From positions 117,711 to 181,710 of the forward strand of contig NZ_JAAQWN010000010.1 of assembly GCF_012985465.1 (NCBI RefSeq): 64,000 nt of DNA, given 5' to 3'. The notes below the pieces were generated by a model, which made no database searches, was not told the DNA's origin, and worked only from the letters and a program-made list of their open reading frames with translations. Shown here one piece after another: positions 24,470-32,964 of this stretch; the stretch's first letter is position 1; each line of letters begins with the position of its first letter. Made by a program: the position numbers and the translations under genes. The stretch comes from Pseudomonas sp. WS 5079 (GTDB taxonomy: Bacteria > Pseudomonadota > Gammaproteobacteria > Pseudomonadales > Pseudomonadaceae).

Positions 24470-26149
24470 TTACGCCGCTTTCGCTTCCAGCTGGCTCAAC
24501 GAACGGTTCAGCGCGCTGAACACTGCCTTGAAGCTGGCCGTGGTGATGTTTTCATCAATCCCCACACCGTGCACCGGACGCTCGCCGTTCACGCGCAGTT
24601 CAATGTAAGCGGCAGCCTTGGCGTTAGTACCCGCGCCAATCGCGTGCTCGTTGTAGTCCATGATCTCGACCCCAATCGGCAGGCCGGCCACCAGCGCTTC
24701 CAGCGCGCCATTGCCCTTGCCGTGCCAGCGCAGGTTGGTTTCGCCCTGACCCTTGCCGGACACTTCAACTTCTACCGAGCTGTTGCCGTTCTCTTCCTGC
24801 AAGCGGTGGCTGACCAACGCGTACGGGGTGTTGGCCTGCAGGTATTCACGCTGCAACAACGCGTGGATCTGCGCGGCGGTCATTTCCAGGCCCACGCGAT
24901 CGGTCTCGGCCTGTACCACTTGGCTGAACTCGATCTGCATGCGGCGTGGCAAGCTGATGCCGTATTCCTGCTCCAGCAAGTAGGCGATGCCGCCCTTGCC
25001 CGACTGGCTGTTGACGCGGATCACCGCCTCGTAGCTGCGGCCAATGTCGGCCGGGTCGATTGGCAAGTACGGTACTTCCCACAAGGTGTCCGGTTTCTGC
25101 TGGGCGAAGCCCTTGCGGATCGCGTCCTGGTGCGAGCCGGAGAACGCGGTGTGGACCAGGTCGCCAACATACGGGTGACGTGGGTGCACCGGGATCTGGT
25201 TGCATTCCTCGACCACTTTGCGCACGCCGTCGATGTCGGAGAAGTCCAGCTCAGGGTTCACGCCCTGGGTGTAGAGGTTCAACGCCACGGTGACGAGGTC
25301 GACGTTACCGGTACGCTCGCCGTTGCCAAACAGGCAGCCTTCGACACGATCGGCGCCGGCCATCAGGCCCAGTTCGGTCGCTGCAACACCAGTGCCACGG
25401 TCGTTGTGGGTGTGCAGGCTGATGATCACGCTGTCACGACGGTTGATATGGCGACCGAACCACTCGATCTGGTCGGCATAGATATTCGGCGTGGCGCATT
25501 CCACGGTGGCCGGCAGGTTGAGGATCATCTTGTGCTCGGGCGTCGGGTTCCACACCTCGATCACCGCGTCACACACTTCCTTGGCGAATTCCAGTTCAGT
25601 AGCGCTGAAGGTCTCCGGGGAGTACTCGAAGGTCCACTGGGTTTCCGGCTGCTGGGCAGCGTACTTGACGAACAGCTTGGCTGCGTCGACTGCGATGGCC
25701 TTGATCCCGTCCTTGTCCTGGTTGAACACGATACGGCGGAACGACGGCGAAGTGGCGTTGTACAAGTGCACGATGGCTTTCTTGGCACCGCGCAGGGATT
25801 CGAAGGTACGGGCGATCAAGTCTTCACGGCCCTGGGTCAGCACCTGGATGGTGGTGTCCTCGGGGATGTGGTTGTCTTCGATCAGGGTGCGCACGAAGTC
25901 GAAGTCGGTTTGCGACGCGGCCGGGAACGAGGCTTCGATCTCTTTCACGCCCACCGCGACCAGGGTTTTCCAGAAACGCAGTTTTTTCACCGCATCCATG
26001 GGCTCGATCAGCGACTGGTTACCGTCGCGCAAGTCGGAGCTGCACCAGATCGGCGCGGTGGTGATGGTCTTGGATGGCCAGGTGCGGTCCGGGATATCAA
26101 TGGTCGGGAACGCGCGGTATTTCGAAGACGGGTCTTTGAGCATGCTCAT
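24470..26149 (-). CDS. leuA: 2-isopropylmalate synthase
   Basis: First committed enzyme of leucine synthesis; condenses acetyl-CoA with 2-oxoisovalerate. The 559-residue product is of the longer (type 2) LeuA form. It has the metal-binding SSDLRDGNQSLIEPMD, the GNGERTGNVDLVT motif, the HxH metal ligands in SLHTHNDRGTGVA, and a C-terminal LeuA dimer domain for feedback inhibition. An AAGGA ribosome site precedes the ATG. The 165 bases upstream hold a leucine-rich leader peptide and alternative RNA pairings, so the gene is probably controlled by attenuation. Confidence 0.96.
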   Translation of the reverse strand: MSMLKDPSSKYRAFPTIDIPDRTWPSKTITTAPIWCSSDLRDGNQSLIEPMDAVKKLRFWKTLVAVGVKEIEASFPAASQTDFDFVRTLIEDNHIPEDTTIQVLTQGREDLIARTFESLRGAKKAIVHLYNATSPSFRRIVFNQDKDGIKAIAVDAAKLFVKYAAQQPETQWTFEYSPETFSATELEFAKEVCDAVIEVWNPTPEHKMILNLPATVECATPNIYADQIEWFGRHINRRDSVIISLHTHNDRGTGVAATELGLMAGADRVEGCLFGNGERTGNVDLVTVALNLYTQGVNPELDFSDIDGVRKVVEECNQIPVHPRHPYVGDLVHTAFSGSHQDAIRKGFAQQKPDTLWEVPYLPIDPADIGRSYEAVIRVNSQSGKGGIAYLLEQEYGISLPRRMQIEFSQVVQAETDRVGLEMTAAQIHALLQREYLQANTPYALVSHRLQEENGNSSVEVEVSGKGQGETNLRWHGKGNGALEALVAGLPIGVEIMDYNEHAIGAGTNAKAAAYIELRVNGERPVHGVGIDENITTASFKAVFSALNRSLSQLEAKAA

Positions 26150-26169
26150 CAGAAGAATCCTTGTTGTAG

Positions 26170-26273
26170 GGCCGAGAAGAGGCGGCCTGCCAGAAAGCGT
26201 TTATTAGGGATGCAAATCGGGGACGAGGCAGATCGATTCAGCCTGGCAGTCGTGCGCTGACGAGGCACAGGCT
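26170..26273 (-). promoter_or_regulatory. Candidate attenuator of leuA with competing hairpins
   Basis: In the reverse-strand transcript four segments can pair in order. Segment 1 is AGCCTG (inside the leader peptide, 26268-26273), segment 2 CTGCCAGGCT (26240-26249), segment 3 CTGGCAGGCCG (26183-26193) and segment 4 CGGCC (26170-26174). Pairings 1:2, 2:3 and 3:4 exclude each other, as in classical attenuators. The 3:4 stem is short and has no U tract. It ends just before the leuA ribosome site, so control could act on translation or through Rho rather than intrinsic termination. Confidence 0.5.
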
Positions 26274-26315
26274 GCGGTGCTGGCGGAGCTGAATGAGGGT
26301 GTGAGAGGTTTTCAT
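26238..26315 (-). CDS. Putative leuA leader peptide, 25 residues
   Basis: A short frame upstream of leuA reads M-K-T-S-H-T-L-I-Q-L, then R-Q-H-R-S-L-C-L-V-S and A-R-L-P-G. Five of 25 residues are leucine, with a Leu-Cys-Leu-Val run placed exactly where the first RNA hairpin arm lies. A weak GAG ribosome site is 4 bases upstream. The position, leucine content and overlap with the alternative stems fit a leucine-sensing leader. No other protein is coded in the 382 bases between leuA and the M23 peptidase gene; the part from 26316 to 26531 shows no convincing feature. Confidence 0.55.
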   Translation of the reverse strand: MKTSHTLIQLRQHRSLCLVSARLPG

Positions 26316-26531
26316 AAGCTCAACCCTAACCGCCGGGGTGAAAGATGGCAAGCAGTCGGAAAAAATTGAGAGAAGTTCTGCTATTGCTGTAGGAAACGAG
26401 ATTTTATTGTGGAAAAAGTCGGGAGGCTTTGTTCTATTTGCGTTGGGGTTTCCAGATGCGCAATCAGTGGCGACTGATCGGGCGCCATCGCATGCAAGCC
26501 CGCGACGGCGCCAGTAAGCTCAACGATCACA

Positions 26532-27353
26532 TCAAGGTTGGAACGCGCCAATAAAGATCGCCGGATCCACCCGCGCATCATTCAAGCTGATATTCCAGTG
26601 CATATGCGGCCCGGTCGCCCGGCCCGTCGCCCCGACCTTGCCGACCACCGCCCCTCGCACCAATTGCTGGCCCACCTTCACGTCAATCTTCGACATATGG
26701 CAGAACATGCTGATAAAGCCCTGGCCGTGGTCGACGAACACCGTGTTGCCGTTGAAGAAGTAATTACCCACCAGGATCACCTTGCCATTGGCCGGCGTCT
26801 TGATCGGCGTGCCGGCAGGCACCGCGAAGTCCAGGCCCGAGTGCGGGTTGCGCTCTTCGCCGTTGAAGAAGCGGCGCACGCCGAACCTGCTCGACAGCGG
26901 ACCATTCACCGGCTTGTCCAGTACCAGGTTGCTCGGCAGGTTCGGGCTGAAGCTGCGGTAAGCCTTGAGCTGCACCGCCAACTCGCCCTCGATGCGCTTG
27001 AGTTGCGCCGGCTCAGGGTTGACCTGGCTTTTGTTCTTCAGGGTGATGCGCTGTTCCGGATACTTCTTGAAACCAACGATAAACGGCAGGGTGCGCCCGC
27101 CACTGCTGATCCGCTCGTTACCGGGCTTGACCGTCAACGGGATGCCGACAATCGCCAGCCAGTTGTTCTGTTCCTTGACCACCAGCACCGGTTTGCCTTG
27201 GTAAGTGGCTTTCGGCGCGGCGGCTCCAGGGCCCAGGTCGACCACGGCCACACCGCCAGGCACCGGCTTGTTCAGAGTGCGGGTGATGTAGCTGTCGGCG
27301 TGGGCATTGAAGGTCAGGCACAGCAACATCAACAGGCTAAATAGACGAGGCAT
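26532..27353 (-). CDS. M23 family peptidoglycan endopeptidase, periplasmic
   Basis: LytM-type metallopeptidase of 273 residues with a signal peptide (FSLLMLLCLTFNAHA). An N-terminal beta domain is followed by the zinc site in HSGLDFAVPAGTPIKTPANG (HxxxD) and GATGRATGPHMHWNIS (HxH), plus FVDHGQGFISMFCHMS. All four ligands are present, so it should be an active endopeptidase acting on cross-linked murein. The ATG is chosen over a TTG one codon upstream. It starts 3 bases after the xseA stop, so it is cotranscribed with xseA. Confidence 0.9.
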   Translation of the reverse strand: MPRLFSLLMLLCLTFNAHADSYITRTLNKPVPGGVAVVDLGPGAAAPKATYQGKPVLVVKEQNNWLAIVGIPLTVKPGNERISSGGRTLPFIVGFKKYPEQRITLKNKSQVNPEPAQLKRIEGELAVQLKAYRSFSPNLPSNLVLDKPVNGPLSSRFGVRRFFNGEERNPHSGLDFAVPAGTPIKTPANGKVILVGNYFFNGNTVFVDHGQGFISMFCHMSKIDVKVGQQLVRGAVVGKVGATGRATGPHMHWNISLNDARVDPAIFIGAFQP

Positions 27354-27356
27354 CAA

Positions 27357-28736
27357 TCAATCCAGTAATGAAAGGGTGACGGGTGTCAGGTGGTTGTCTT
27401 CCACCCGCACTTGCAATTGGCCTTCACCGAGGCGCGCGGTCAGGCGCTGGCCGGTGTGGGTTTGTGCGGCATTGCGAATGGCCTGGCCGCGCTCGTCCAG
27501 CAGGATGCTGTAGCCACGGCCCAAGGTCGCCAGCGGGCTGACCACCTGCAACGTCTGCACCTGGCTTTGCAGTTGCAGGCGGCGCGCCTTGAGGCCTTCG
27601 CGCATGGCCCGGGGCAGGCGTTCGGCGAGGCTGTCCAGCCTTTGGCGCAGTAGCGCCAATTGCCGCCCCGGATGCTGGCCGGCCAGGCGGGTTTCCAGGC
27701 GGATCAGGCGTTCGCGGCGGGTATTGAGGCTGCGCTCGAACGCGCGGCGCAGGCGCATATCCAGGTCATCCAGGCGCTGGGCCTGCTGGCGCAGGCGCTC
27801 ACCGGGGTGGCGCAGGCGCCGGGCCATGCCTTCCAGGCGCAGGCGGTCGTGGGTCAGGCGATTGCGCATCAGCATCACCAGCCGGCGATGCAGGCTTTCG
27901 ACCTGACGCACCAGGTTGCTCGCATCCGGCGCCAGCAGCTCAGCAGCCGCCGACGGCGTGGGCGCGCGTACGTCGGCCACGAAGTCGCTGATGGACACAT
28001 CGGTCTCATGGCCCACGGCACTGACGATAGGCGTGACACAGGCATCGATGGCCCGCGCCACGGCTTCTTCGTTGAAGCACCAGAGGTCTTCCAGCGAGCC
28101 ACCACCACGGGCCAGGATCAGTGCATCAAAACCACGGGCATCGGCCAACTTGAGGGCGCGGACAATCTGCGCCACGGCCTCGCGGCCCTGCACGGCGGTG
28201 GGGATCAGGGTCAGTTGCACATTCGGCGCGCGGCGGCCGAACACACTGATGATGTCGCGAATCACCGCGCCCGTAGGTGAGCTGATAATGCCGATGCGCC
28301 GCGGGTGGGCCGGCAGTGGCACTTTGCGCTCGGCGCTGAACAAGCCTTCGGCGCTGAGTTTTTCCTTCAGTGCATCGAAGGCCAGGCGCAGCGCACCATC
28401 ACCGGCCGGTTCAACGGTGTCGAGAATCAATTGATAGTCGCCACGCCCCTCGAACAGCGAGACCTTGCCGCGCACCTTGACCGCCAGGCCATCCTTCAAC
28501 GCCTGGCGCACCCGCGCAGCGTTATTGCGAAACAGTGCACAACGCACCTGCGCGCCACTGTCCTTGAGGGTGAAATACACATGGCCGGAGGCCGGGCGAG
28601 CGAGGTTGGAGATCTCGCCCTCGACCCAGATATTGGTGAACACGTCCTCCAGCAACACCCGCGCGCGGCCGTTGAGCTGGCTGACAGTCAGGACTTCGCG
28701 GTCCAGGCCCAGGCGGGCAAACGGGTCTTTAATCAT
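27357..28736 (-). CDS. xseA: Exodeoxyribonuclease VII large subunit
   Basis: Catalytic subunit of the single-strand exonuclease ExoVII. The 459-residue product has an N-terminal OB fold (VSQLNGRARVLLEDVFTNIW; GEISNLARPASGHVYFTLKD). The central catalytic part has ISSPTGAVIRDI, LILARGGGSLEDLWCFNEE and SAVGHETDVSISDFVADVRA, and the C-terminus is an arginine-rich coiled coil. The small subunit gene is not in the window. The M23 peptidase gene follows 3 bases later. Confidence 0.96.
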   Translation of the reverse strand: MIKDPFARLGLDREVLTVSQLNGRARVLLEDVFTNIWVEGEISNLARPASGHVYFTLKDSGAQVRCALFRNNAARVRQALKDGLAVKVRGKVSLFEGRGDYQLILDTVEPAGDGALRLAFDALKEKLSAEGLFSAERKVPLPAHPRRIGIISSPTGAVIRDIISVFGRRAPNVQLTLIPTAVQGREAVAQIVRALKLADARGFDALILARGGGSLEDLWCFNEEAVARAIDACVTPIVSAVGHETDVSISDFVADVRAPTPSAAAELLAPDASNLVRQVESLHRRLVMLMRNRLTHDRLRLEGMARRLRHPGERLRQQAQRLDDLDMRLRRAFERSLNTRRERLIRLETRLAGQHPGRQLALLRQRLDSLAERLPRAMREGLKARRLQLQSQVQTLQVVSPLATLGRGYSILLDERGQAIRNAAQTHTGQRLTARLGEGQLQVRVEDNHLTPVTLSLLD

Positions 28737-28766
28737 GAGAGGCGATCTTTAGTCATGGGCGGCAGT

Positions 28767-29657
28767 TTATAGGCATTCGCCCAGTGTTTGACAGAACTGC
28801 GCAACCAGCGCGCTCGGCGCCTGCGCACAGGCCAGGGCCACAGTGCTGTGGCAATCGGGGTCGGCCAGGGGCAGGAAGTGAATGTTGGCCGGGGCGATAT
28901 CGCGCATCGACTCGGGCAGCAGGGCAATGCCAAACCCCGCCTGGATCAGTTGCAATTGGGTGGTCTTGCGCGACATCACCCGCGCCGCCTTGGGGAAAAA
29001 TCCGGCGCGCATGCACAACTCGGCTGACAGGTAACTCAGGCCGCCGCGTTGCGGATGGGGGATCGAGATAAAGGCTTGGTCCTGTAACTGCGCCAGCTCA
29101 ATGGCCGAGGAATGCCGGGCCAACGGATGGCCTGGCGGGACTGCCAGCAGTAGCGGCTCCTTATATAAAGGCAGGATGCGTACCCCCTCGCGCTGGCGCA
29201 GCACCGGCAGGCGCAGCAGGCCGACCTCCAGGCGACCCTCGGCAATGTCTTCCAACTGCGCTTCAGAGGACAGTTTGACGATATCCAGCGACACCCCGGG
29301 GCCCTGTTCCAGCCAGGCGCTGATCCCGCGCAGTACACGTCCACTCATCGGCACCGTGCTGGAGTGGCTCAGGCGCAGGGTGCCGAGCTGGCCGTGGCCG
29401 ACCTGGGTCGCCAGTTCACTGGCCTTGTGCAACTCGCCCAGCAGATTGCGCGCCCGTGGATAAAACGCCTCGCCGGCGGCAGTCAGCCTGGGTTGGCGGG
29501 CGGTGCGCTCGAACAGCGGGGTGTGCAGGATAATTTCCAGCTCCTTGATCTGCCGGCTGAGGGCCGATTGCGCGACAAACAGGCGCTCGGCGGCGGCGCT
29601 GAAGCTGCCGCTCTCGGCGATTTCAACGAAGTAACGCAGTTGCCGGGTGGAAATCAC
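28767..29657 (-). CDS. LysR-family transcriptional regulator
   Basis: 296-residue regulator with the N-terminal LysR helix-turn-helix (RQLRYFVEIAESGSFSAAAE; VAQSALSRQIKELE) and a C-terminal periplasmic-binding-like effector domain (about residues 90-290). It is divergent from a TauE/SafE-type permease 99 bases away, which it probably controls. The sequence does not show the ligand. Confidence 0.88.
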   Translation of the reverse strand: MISTRQLRYFVEIAESGSFSAAAERLFVAQSALSRQIKELEIILHTPLFERTARQPRLTAAGEAFYPRARNLLGELHKASELATQVGHGQLGTLRLSHSSTVPMSGRVLRGISAWLEQGPGVSLDIVKLSSEAQLEDIAEGRLEVGLLRLPVLRQREGVRILPLYKEPLLLAVPPGHPLARHSSAIELAQLQDQAFISIPHPQRGGLSYLSAELCMRAGFFPKAARVMSRKTTQLQLIQAGFGIALLPESMRDIAPANIHFLPLADPDCHSTVALACAQAPSALVAQFCQTLGECL

Positions 29658-29756
29658 GAGTCATGCCTTTTCGAGATAGGTGGAGGGCGTGGAAGATATT
29701 AGTCGCAACTCACCGGCTTGGCTAAAGTGAGGGCCATCGCTGACAAGGAATATTGC

Positions 29757-30524
29757 ATGAGCCTGGTTGAATTGATGGGGCAGTGGTCGTTCGGGATGAT
29801 GGACTGGCTGGTAATCGGCCTGGGGATTGCCCTGGCTTACATCGTGTTTGGCATCGCCGGCTTTGGCACGGCGCTGGTGGCCGGGCCGATCCTGATTATG
29901 TTTATGCCGCTGTCGAAGATCATCCCGCTGCTGGTGCTGCTGGATTTCGTCGCGGCCTTTGGCAACCTGCTGCAATCGCGGCGGGATGTGGTCAAGCCGG
30001 AGCTGTTGCGCTTACTGCCGTGCATGGCGATTGGCTGCACGCTTGGCGTGATCTTCCTGCTCAACCTGCATTCGGATCTGCTCCTGCTGTTGATGGGCCT
30101 GTTTATCAGCGCCTATGGCATCTACAGCCTGACGGTAAGGGCCAAGCCCACAGCCCTGGCTGCCGGCTGGTCGGTGCCGATGGGCGTGGTGGGCGGACTG
30201 TTTGGTGCCTTGTTTGGCAGTGGCGGCTTTTTATATGCGATCTATCTGAACAGCCGCCTGCCCAAGGACGGGGCGCGAGCGACCCAAAGTGCGCTGATCA
30301 GCGCGAGCACGGTGGTACGCCTGAGCCTGTTTTTGATCGCCGGGGTGTATGCCGAGTTGCCGCTGCTGATGTTGGCCGTGTGCCTGCTGCCGGCGATGGC
30401 GCTGGGGCTGTGGGCGGGGCGGCGATTGACCCTGCGCATGTCCCGCGAGGCGTTTGTGCGGTTGGTGACGTGGCTGGTACTGGCCAGTGGCATTGCCTTG
30501 ATTGGACGGTATTTGAGTACTTGA
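29757..30524 (+). CDS. TauE/SafE-family membrane permease (anion exporter-like)
   Basis: 255-residue membrane protein with seven to eight hydrophobic helices, starting with MMDWLVIGLGIALAYIVFGI. The family hallmark repeats (FGIAGFGTALVAGPILIMF and GVVGGLFGALFGSGGFLYAI) are present. The family moves sulfite, sulfoacetate or other organic anions; substrate here is unknown. The ATG gives a short cytoplasmic end; the frame is open 39 bases upstream without a better site. The divergent LysR gene is its likely regulator. Confidence 0.82.
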   Translation: MSLVELMGQWSFGMMDWLVIGLGIALAYIVFGIAGFGTALVAGPILIMFMPLSKIIPLLVLLDFVAAFGNLLQSRRDVVKPELLRLLPCMAIGCTLGVIFLLNLHSDLLLLLMGLFISAYGIYSLTVRAKPTALAAGWSVPMGVVGGLFGALFGSGGFLYAIYLNSRLPKDGARATQSALISASTVVRLSLFLIAGVYAELPLLMLAVCLLPAMALGLWAGRRLTLRMSREAFVRLVTWLVLASGIALIGRYLST

Positions 30525-30565
30525 CCTGTGTGGGGCAGAGATTAAGCTGCCAGCCTTCAGGGCCT

Positions 30566-30650
30566 CTTCGCGAGCAAGCCCGCTCCCACATTCGACTGCA
30601 TTTCTCCTGTAGGAATGCAGTCGAATGTGGGAGCGGGCTTGCTCGCGAAG
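30566..30650. repeat. Perfect 37-bp inverted repeat of REP type
   Basis: Arms 30566-30602 and 30614-30650 are exact reverse complements around an 11-base loop. Each arm contains a REP core (GTGGGAGCGGGCTTGCTCGC) plus TTCGACTGCATT, which is outside the REP consensus. It fills most of the gap upstream of the zinc-ribbon gene. Confidence 0.88.
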
Positions 30651-30678
30651 GCGTCAGACGCCACACCGCAGGACTCTC

Positions 30679-31227
30679 ATGAATTCCCAAAGCATCCTTG
30701 TCCCGAAAATCTCCACCTTGCCCGTCCACGAACCCCGCGCCCGGGCCATCGTGCGCTGGCTGGTGCGCAAGAACATCATCAAGGAAGAACTGACCACCTG
30801 CGGGCGCAGCGGCAACCGCATGGGCTATGCCCTGGCCGATGGTGCCCGCGCGGTGGTGCTGCACCCCGAGGCGCTGCCGTTCAACGAACCGGTCAACGGC
30901 CTGGAAATCATCTACAAACGCTGCATCTATACCCCCGCCAAGGGTTTTCTCGAAGAAGCCGGCTGCCCGCAATGCCTTAAAGAAGTTGGCGAGGCGCTGT
31001 TCGACAGCCTGGAAGACTGGATGCCCGGCCACACCGACAACTTCACCTGCCCGCTGTGTGGGCATGAAGATGACATCAACGGTTTCCTGTTCCTGCAGGA
31101 ATGCGGCTTTTCCAACCTGGGCTTTATCTTCAACAACTGGGCGGAAGCGGGCTTCAAGCAGAGCTTTATCGACGAGTTTGCCGATTGGCTCGATCAGAAA
31201 ATCAGTTGGGTCAAAGTCGAACTCTAA
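30679..31227 (+). CDS. Conserved zinc-ribbon-like protein of unknown function
   Basis: 182-residue soluble protein. The C-terminal half has two CxxC knuckles, GCPQCLKEVG and FTCPLCGHEDDIN, that could bind one zinc ion. An aromatic-rich acidic tail (FSNLGFIFNNWAEAGFKQSF) follows. Homologues in Pseudomonas are sometimes labelled as a sugar ABC transporter ATPase, but no Walker A or ABC signature is present, so that name is not supported. It stands alone between a REP-type inverted repeat and the guaB promoter. Confidence 0.7.
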   Translation: MNSQSILVPKISTLPVHEPRARAIVRWLVRKNIIKEELTTCGRSGNRMGYALADGARAVVLHPEALPFNEPVNGLEIIYKRCIYTPAKGFLEEAGCPQCLKEVGEALFDSLEDWMPGHTDNFTCPLCGHEDDINGFLFLQECGFSNLGFIFNNWAEAGFKQSFIDEFADWLDQKISWVKVEL

Positions 31228-31248
31228 AACCACTGCCGCCCCCTACCT

Positions 31249-31276
31249 GTAGGAGCCGGCTTGCCGGCGATGGAGC
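31249..31276 (+). repeat. Single REP unit upstream of guaB
   Basis: TGTAGGAGCCGGCTTGCCGG followed by CGATGG is one isolated REP unit with no inverted partner, just after the zinc-ribbon gene. Confidence 0.6.
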
Positions 31277-31348
31277 CTGGGCCGTGCGCCAAACCAGAGA
31301 CTGGTTTTACCCATCTATCAGTATTACCAAGTTTGTCAGAGTTTTACG

Positions 31349-31377
31349 TTGAGGCCCGAGGGGTGTCTGAGTATAAT
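31349..31377 (+). promoter_or_regulatory. guaB promoter
   Basis: TTGAGG and a perfect TATAAT with a 17-base spacer, 36 bases before the guaB ATG. No purine riboswitch fold is evident. Confidence 0.75.
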
Positions 31378-31413
31378 GACGCGCTTCCATTTTCCCGCTC
31401 GGGAGCCCCCGCG

Positions 31414-32883
31414 ATGCTGCGTATCAGCCAAGAAGCTCTGACATTCGACGACATTCTCCTAGTGCCCGGTTATTCCGAGGTGCTTCCTAACGAAGTCAGT
31501 CTCAAGACCCGCCTAACCCGTGGCATCGAGCTGAATATTCCTCTGGTTTCCGCTGCCATGGACACCGTCACTGAAGCCCGTTTGGCAATCGCCATGGCTC
31601 AGGAAGGCGGCATCGGCATCATCCACAAGAACATGACCATCGAGCAGCAAGCTGCCGAAGTGCGCAAGGTCAAGCGTTACGAAGCCGGCGTGGTGAAAGA
31701 TCCGATCACCATCGAAGCCGACGCCACCGTGCGCGACCTGTTCGACCTGACCCGCCTGCACAACATCTCCGGTGTTCCAGTGCTGCACGATGGCGACCTG
31801 GTCGGCATCGTCACTTCCCGTGACGTGCGCTTTGAAAACCGTCTTGAAGTCACCGTCCGTGAAGTGATGACGCCTAAAGAGCGCCTCGTTACTGTCAAGG
31901 AAGGCGCCGACAAGAACGATGTGCGTGAACTGCTGCACAAGCACCGCATCGAGCGCGTGCTGATCGTCGACGACAAATTCGCCCTCAAAGGCATGATGAC
32001 CGTCAACGACATCGAAAAAGCCAAGGCTTACCCGCTGGCCAGCAAGGATGACCAAGGTCGTCTGCGCGTTGGCGCCGCCGTTGGTACCGGTAAAGACACC
32101 GGCGACCGCGTTTCGGCCCTGGTCGCTGCCGGGGTTGACGTGGTGGTGGTCGACACCGCCCACGGTCACTCCAAAGGCGTGATCGACCGCGTGCGCTGGG
32201 TCAAGCAGAACTTCCCTGACGTACAGGTGATCGGCGGCAACATCGCCACCGGCGCTGCCGCCAAGGCCCTGGCCGAAGCCGGCGCTGACGCCGTCAAGGT
32301 CGGTATCGGCCCTGGCTCAATCTGCACCACGCGGATCGTCGCCGGTGTGGGCGTGCCGCAAATCAGCGCCATCGCCAATGTTGCCGCTGCCCTCGAAGGC
32401 ACTGGCGTACCGTTGATCGCCGACGGCGGCATCCGTTTCTCCGGTGACCTGTCCAAGGCCATCGTGGCCGGTGCTTCCTGCGTGATGATGGGCTCGATGT
32501 TTGCCGGCACTGAAGAAGCGCCAGGCGAGATCGAACTGTTCCAGGGCCGTTCCTACAAGGCTTACCGTGGCATGGGTTCGCTGGGCGCCATGTCCCAGGC
32601 GCAAGGCTCTTCCGACCGCTACTTCCAGGACTCCTCGGCAGGCGCCGAGAAGCTCGTACCGGAAGGCATCGAAGGCCGTGTGCCGTACAAAGGGACCCTG
32701 AGCGCCATCATCCATCAACTGATGGGCGGCCTGCGTTCCTCGATGGGCTACACCGGCAGCGCCGACATCGAAGAAATGCGCACCAAGCCAGAGTTCGTAC
32801 GGATCACCGGCGCCGGCATGGCTGAATCCCATGTCCACGACGTGCAGATCACCAAGGAAGCGCCAAACTACCGCGTAGGTTGA
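31414..32883 (+). CDS. guaB: Inosine-5'-monophosphate dehydrogenase
   Basis: Oxidises IMP to XMP, the rate-limiting step to GMP. The 489-residue product has a TIM-barrel catalytic domain interrupted by two CBS domains (about residues 90-205, VMTPKERLVTVKEGADKND). The active-site loop is KVGIGPGSICTTRIVAGVG (catalytic Cys), and the mobile flap region is RGMGSLGAMSQ. The ORF extends upstream, but the ATG after the promoter gives the family start MLRISQEALTFDDILLVPG. It forms an operon with guaA. Confidence 0.97.
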   Translation: MLRISQEALTFDDILLVPGYSEVLPNEVSLKTRLTRGIELNIPLVSAAMDTVTEARLAIAMAQEGGIGIIHKNMTIEQQAAEVRKVKRYEAGVVKDPITIEADATVRDLFDLTRLHNISGVPVLHDGDLVGIVTSRDVRFENRLEVTVREVMTPKERLVTVKEGADKNDVRELLHKHRIERVLIVDDKFALKGMMTVNDIEKAKAYPLASKDDQGRLRVGAAVGTGKDTGDRVSALVAAGVDVVVVDTAHGHSKGVIDRVRWVKQNFPDVQVIGGNIATGAAAKALAEAGADAVKVGIGPGSICTTRIVAGVGVPQISAIANVAAALEGTGVPLIADGGIRFSGDLSKAIVAGASCVMMGSMFAGTEEAPGEIELFQGRSYKAYRGMGSLGAMSQAQGSSDRYFQDSSAGAEKLVPEGIEGRVPYKGTLSAIIHQLMGGLRSSMGYTGSADIEEMRTKPEFVRITGAGMAESHVHDVQITKEAPNYRVG

Positions 32884-32908
32884 GGCTTCCAGCAAAACGT
32901 TAAGTAAC

Positions 32909-32930
32909 CGGGGCTGTTCTTTCAGCCCCG
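32909..32930 (+). promoter_or_regulatory. Hairpin between guaB and guaA
   Basis: CGGGGCTG and CAGCCCCG pair around a six-base pyrimidine loop. There is no T tract, so it is more likely a processing or stability element in the guaBA message than a terminator. Confidence 0.4.
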
Positions 32931-32964
32931 AGTTGTTTCTGATTCATTAGACGAGACTGACTTC

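Noticed and set aside
26150..26531. Small RNA gene in the leuA upstream gap
   Set aside because: The structure present is better explained as a cis-acting leader; no independent promoter-terminator pair was found.
31228..31413. Possible purine riboswitch upstream of guaB
   Set aside because: No conserved purine-aptamer core is visible; the region is explained by a REP unit and a standard promoter.
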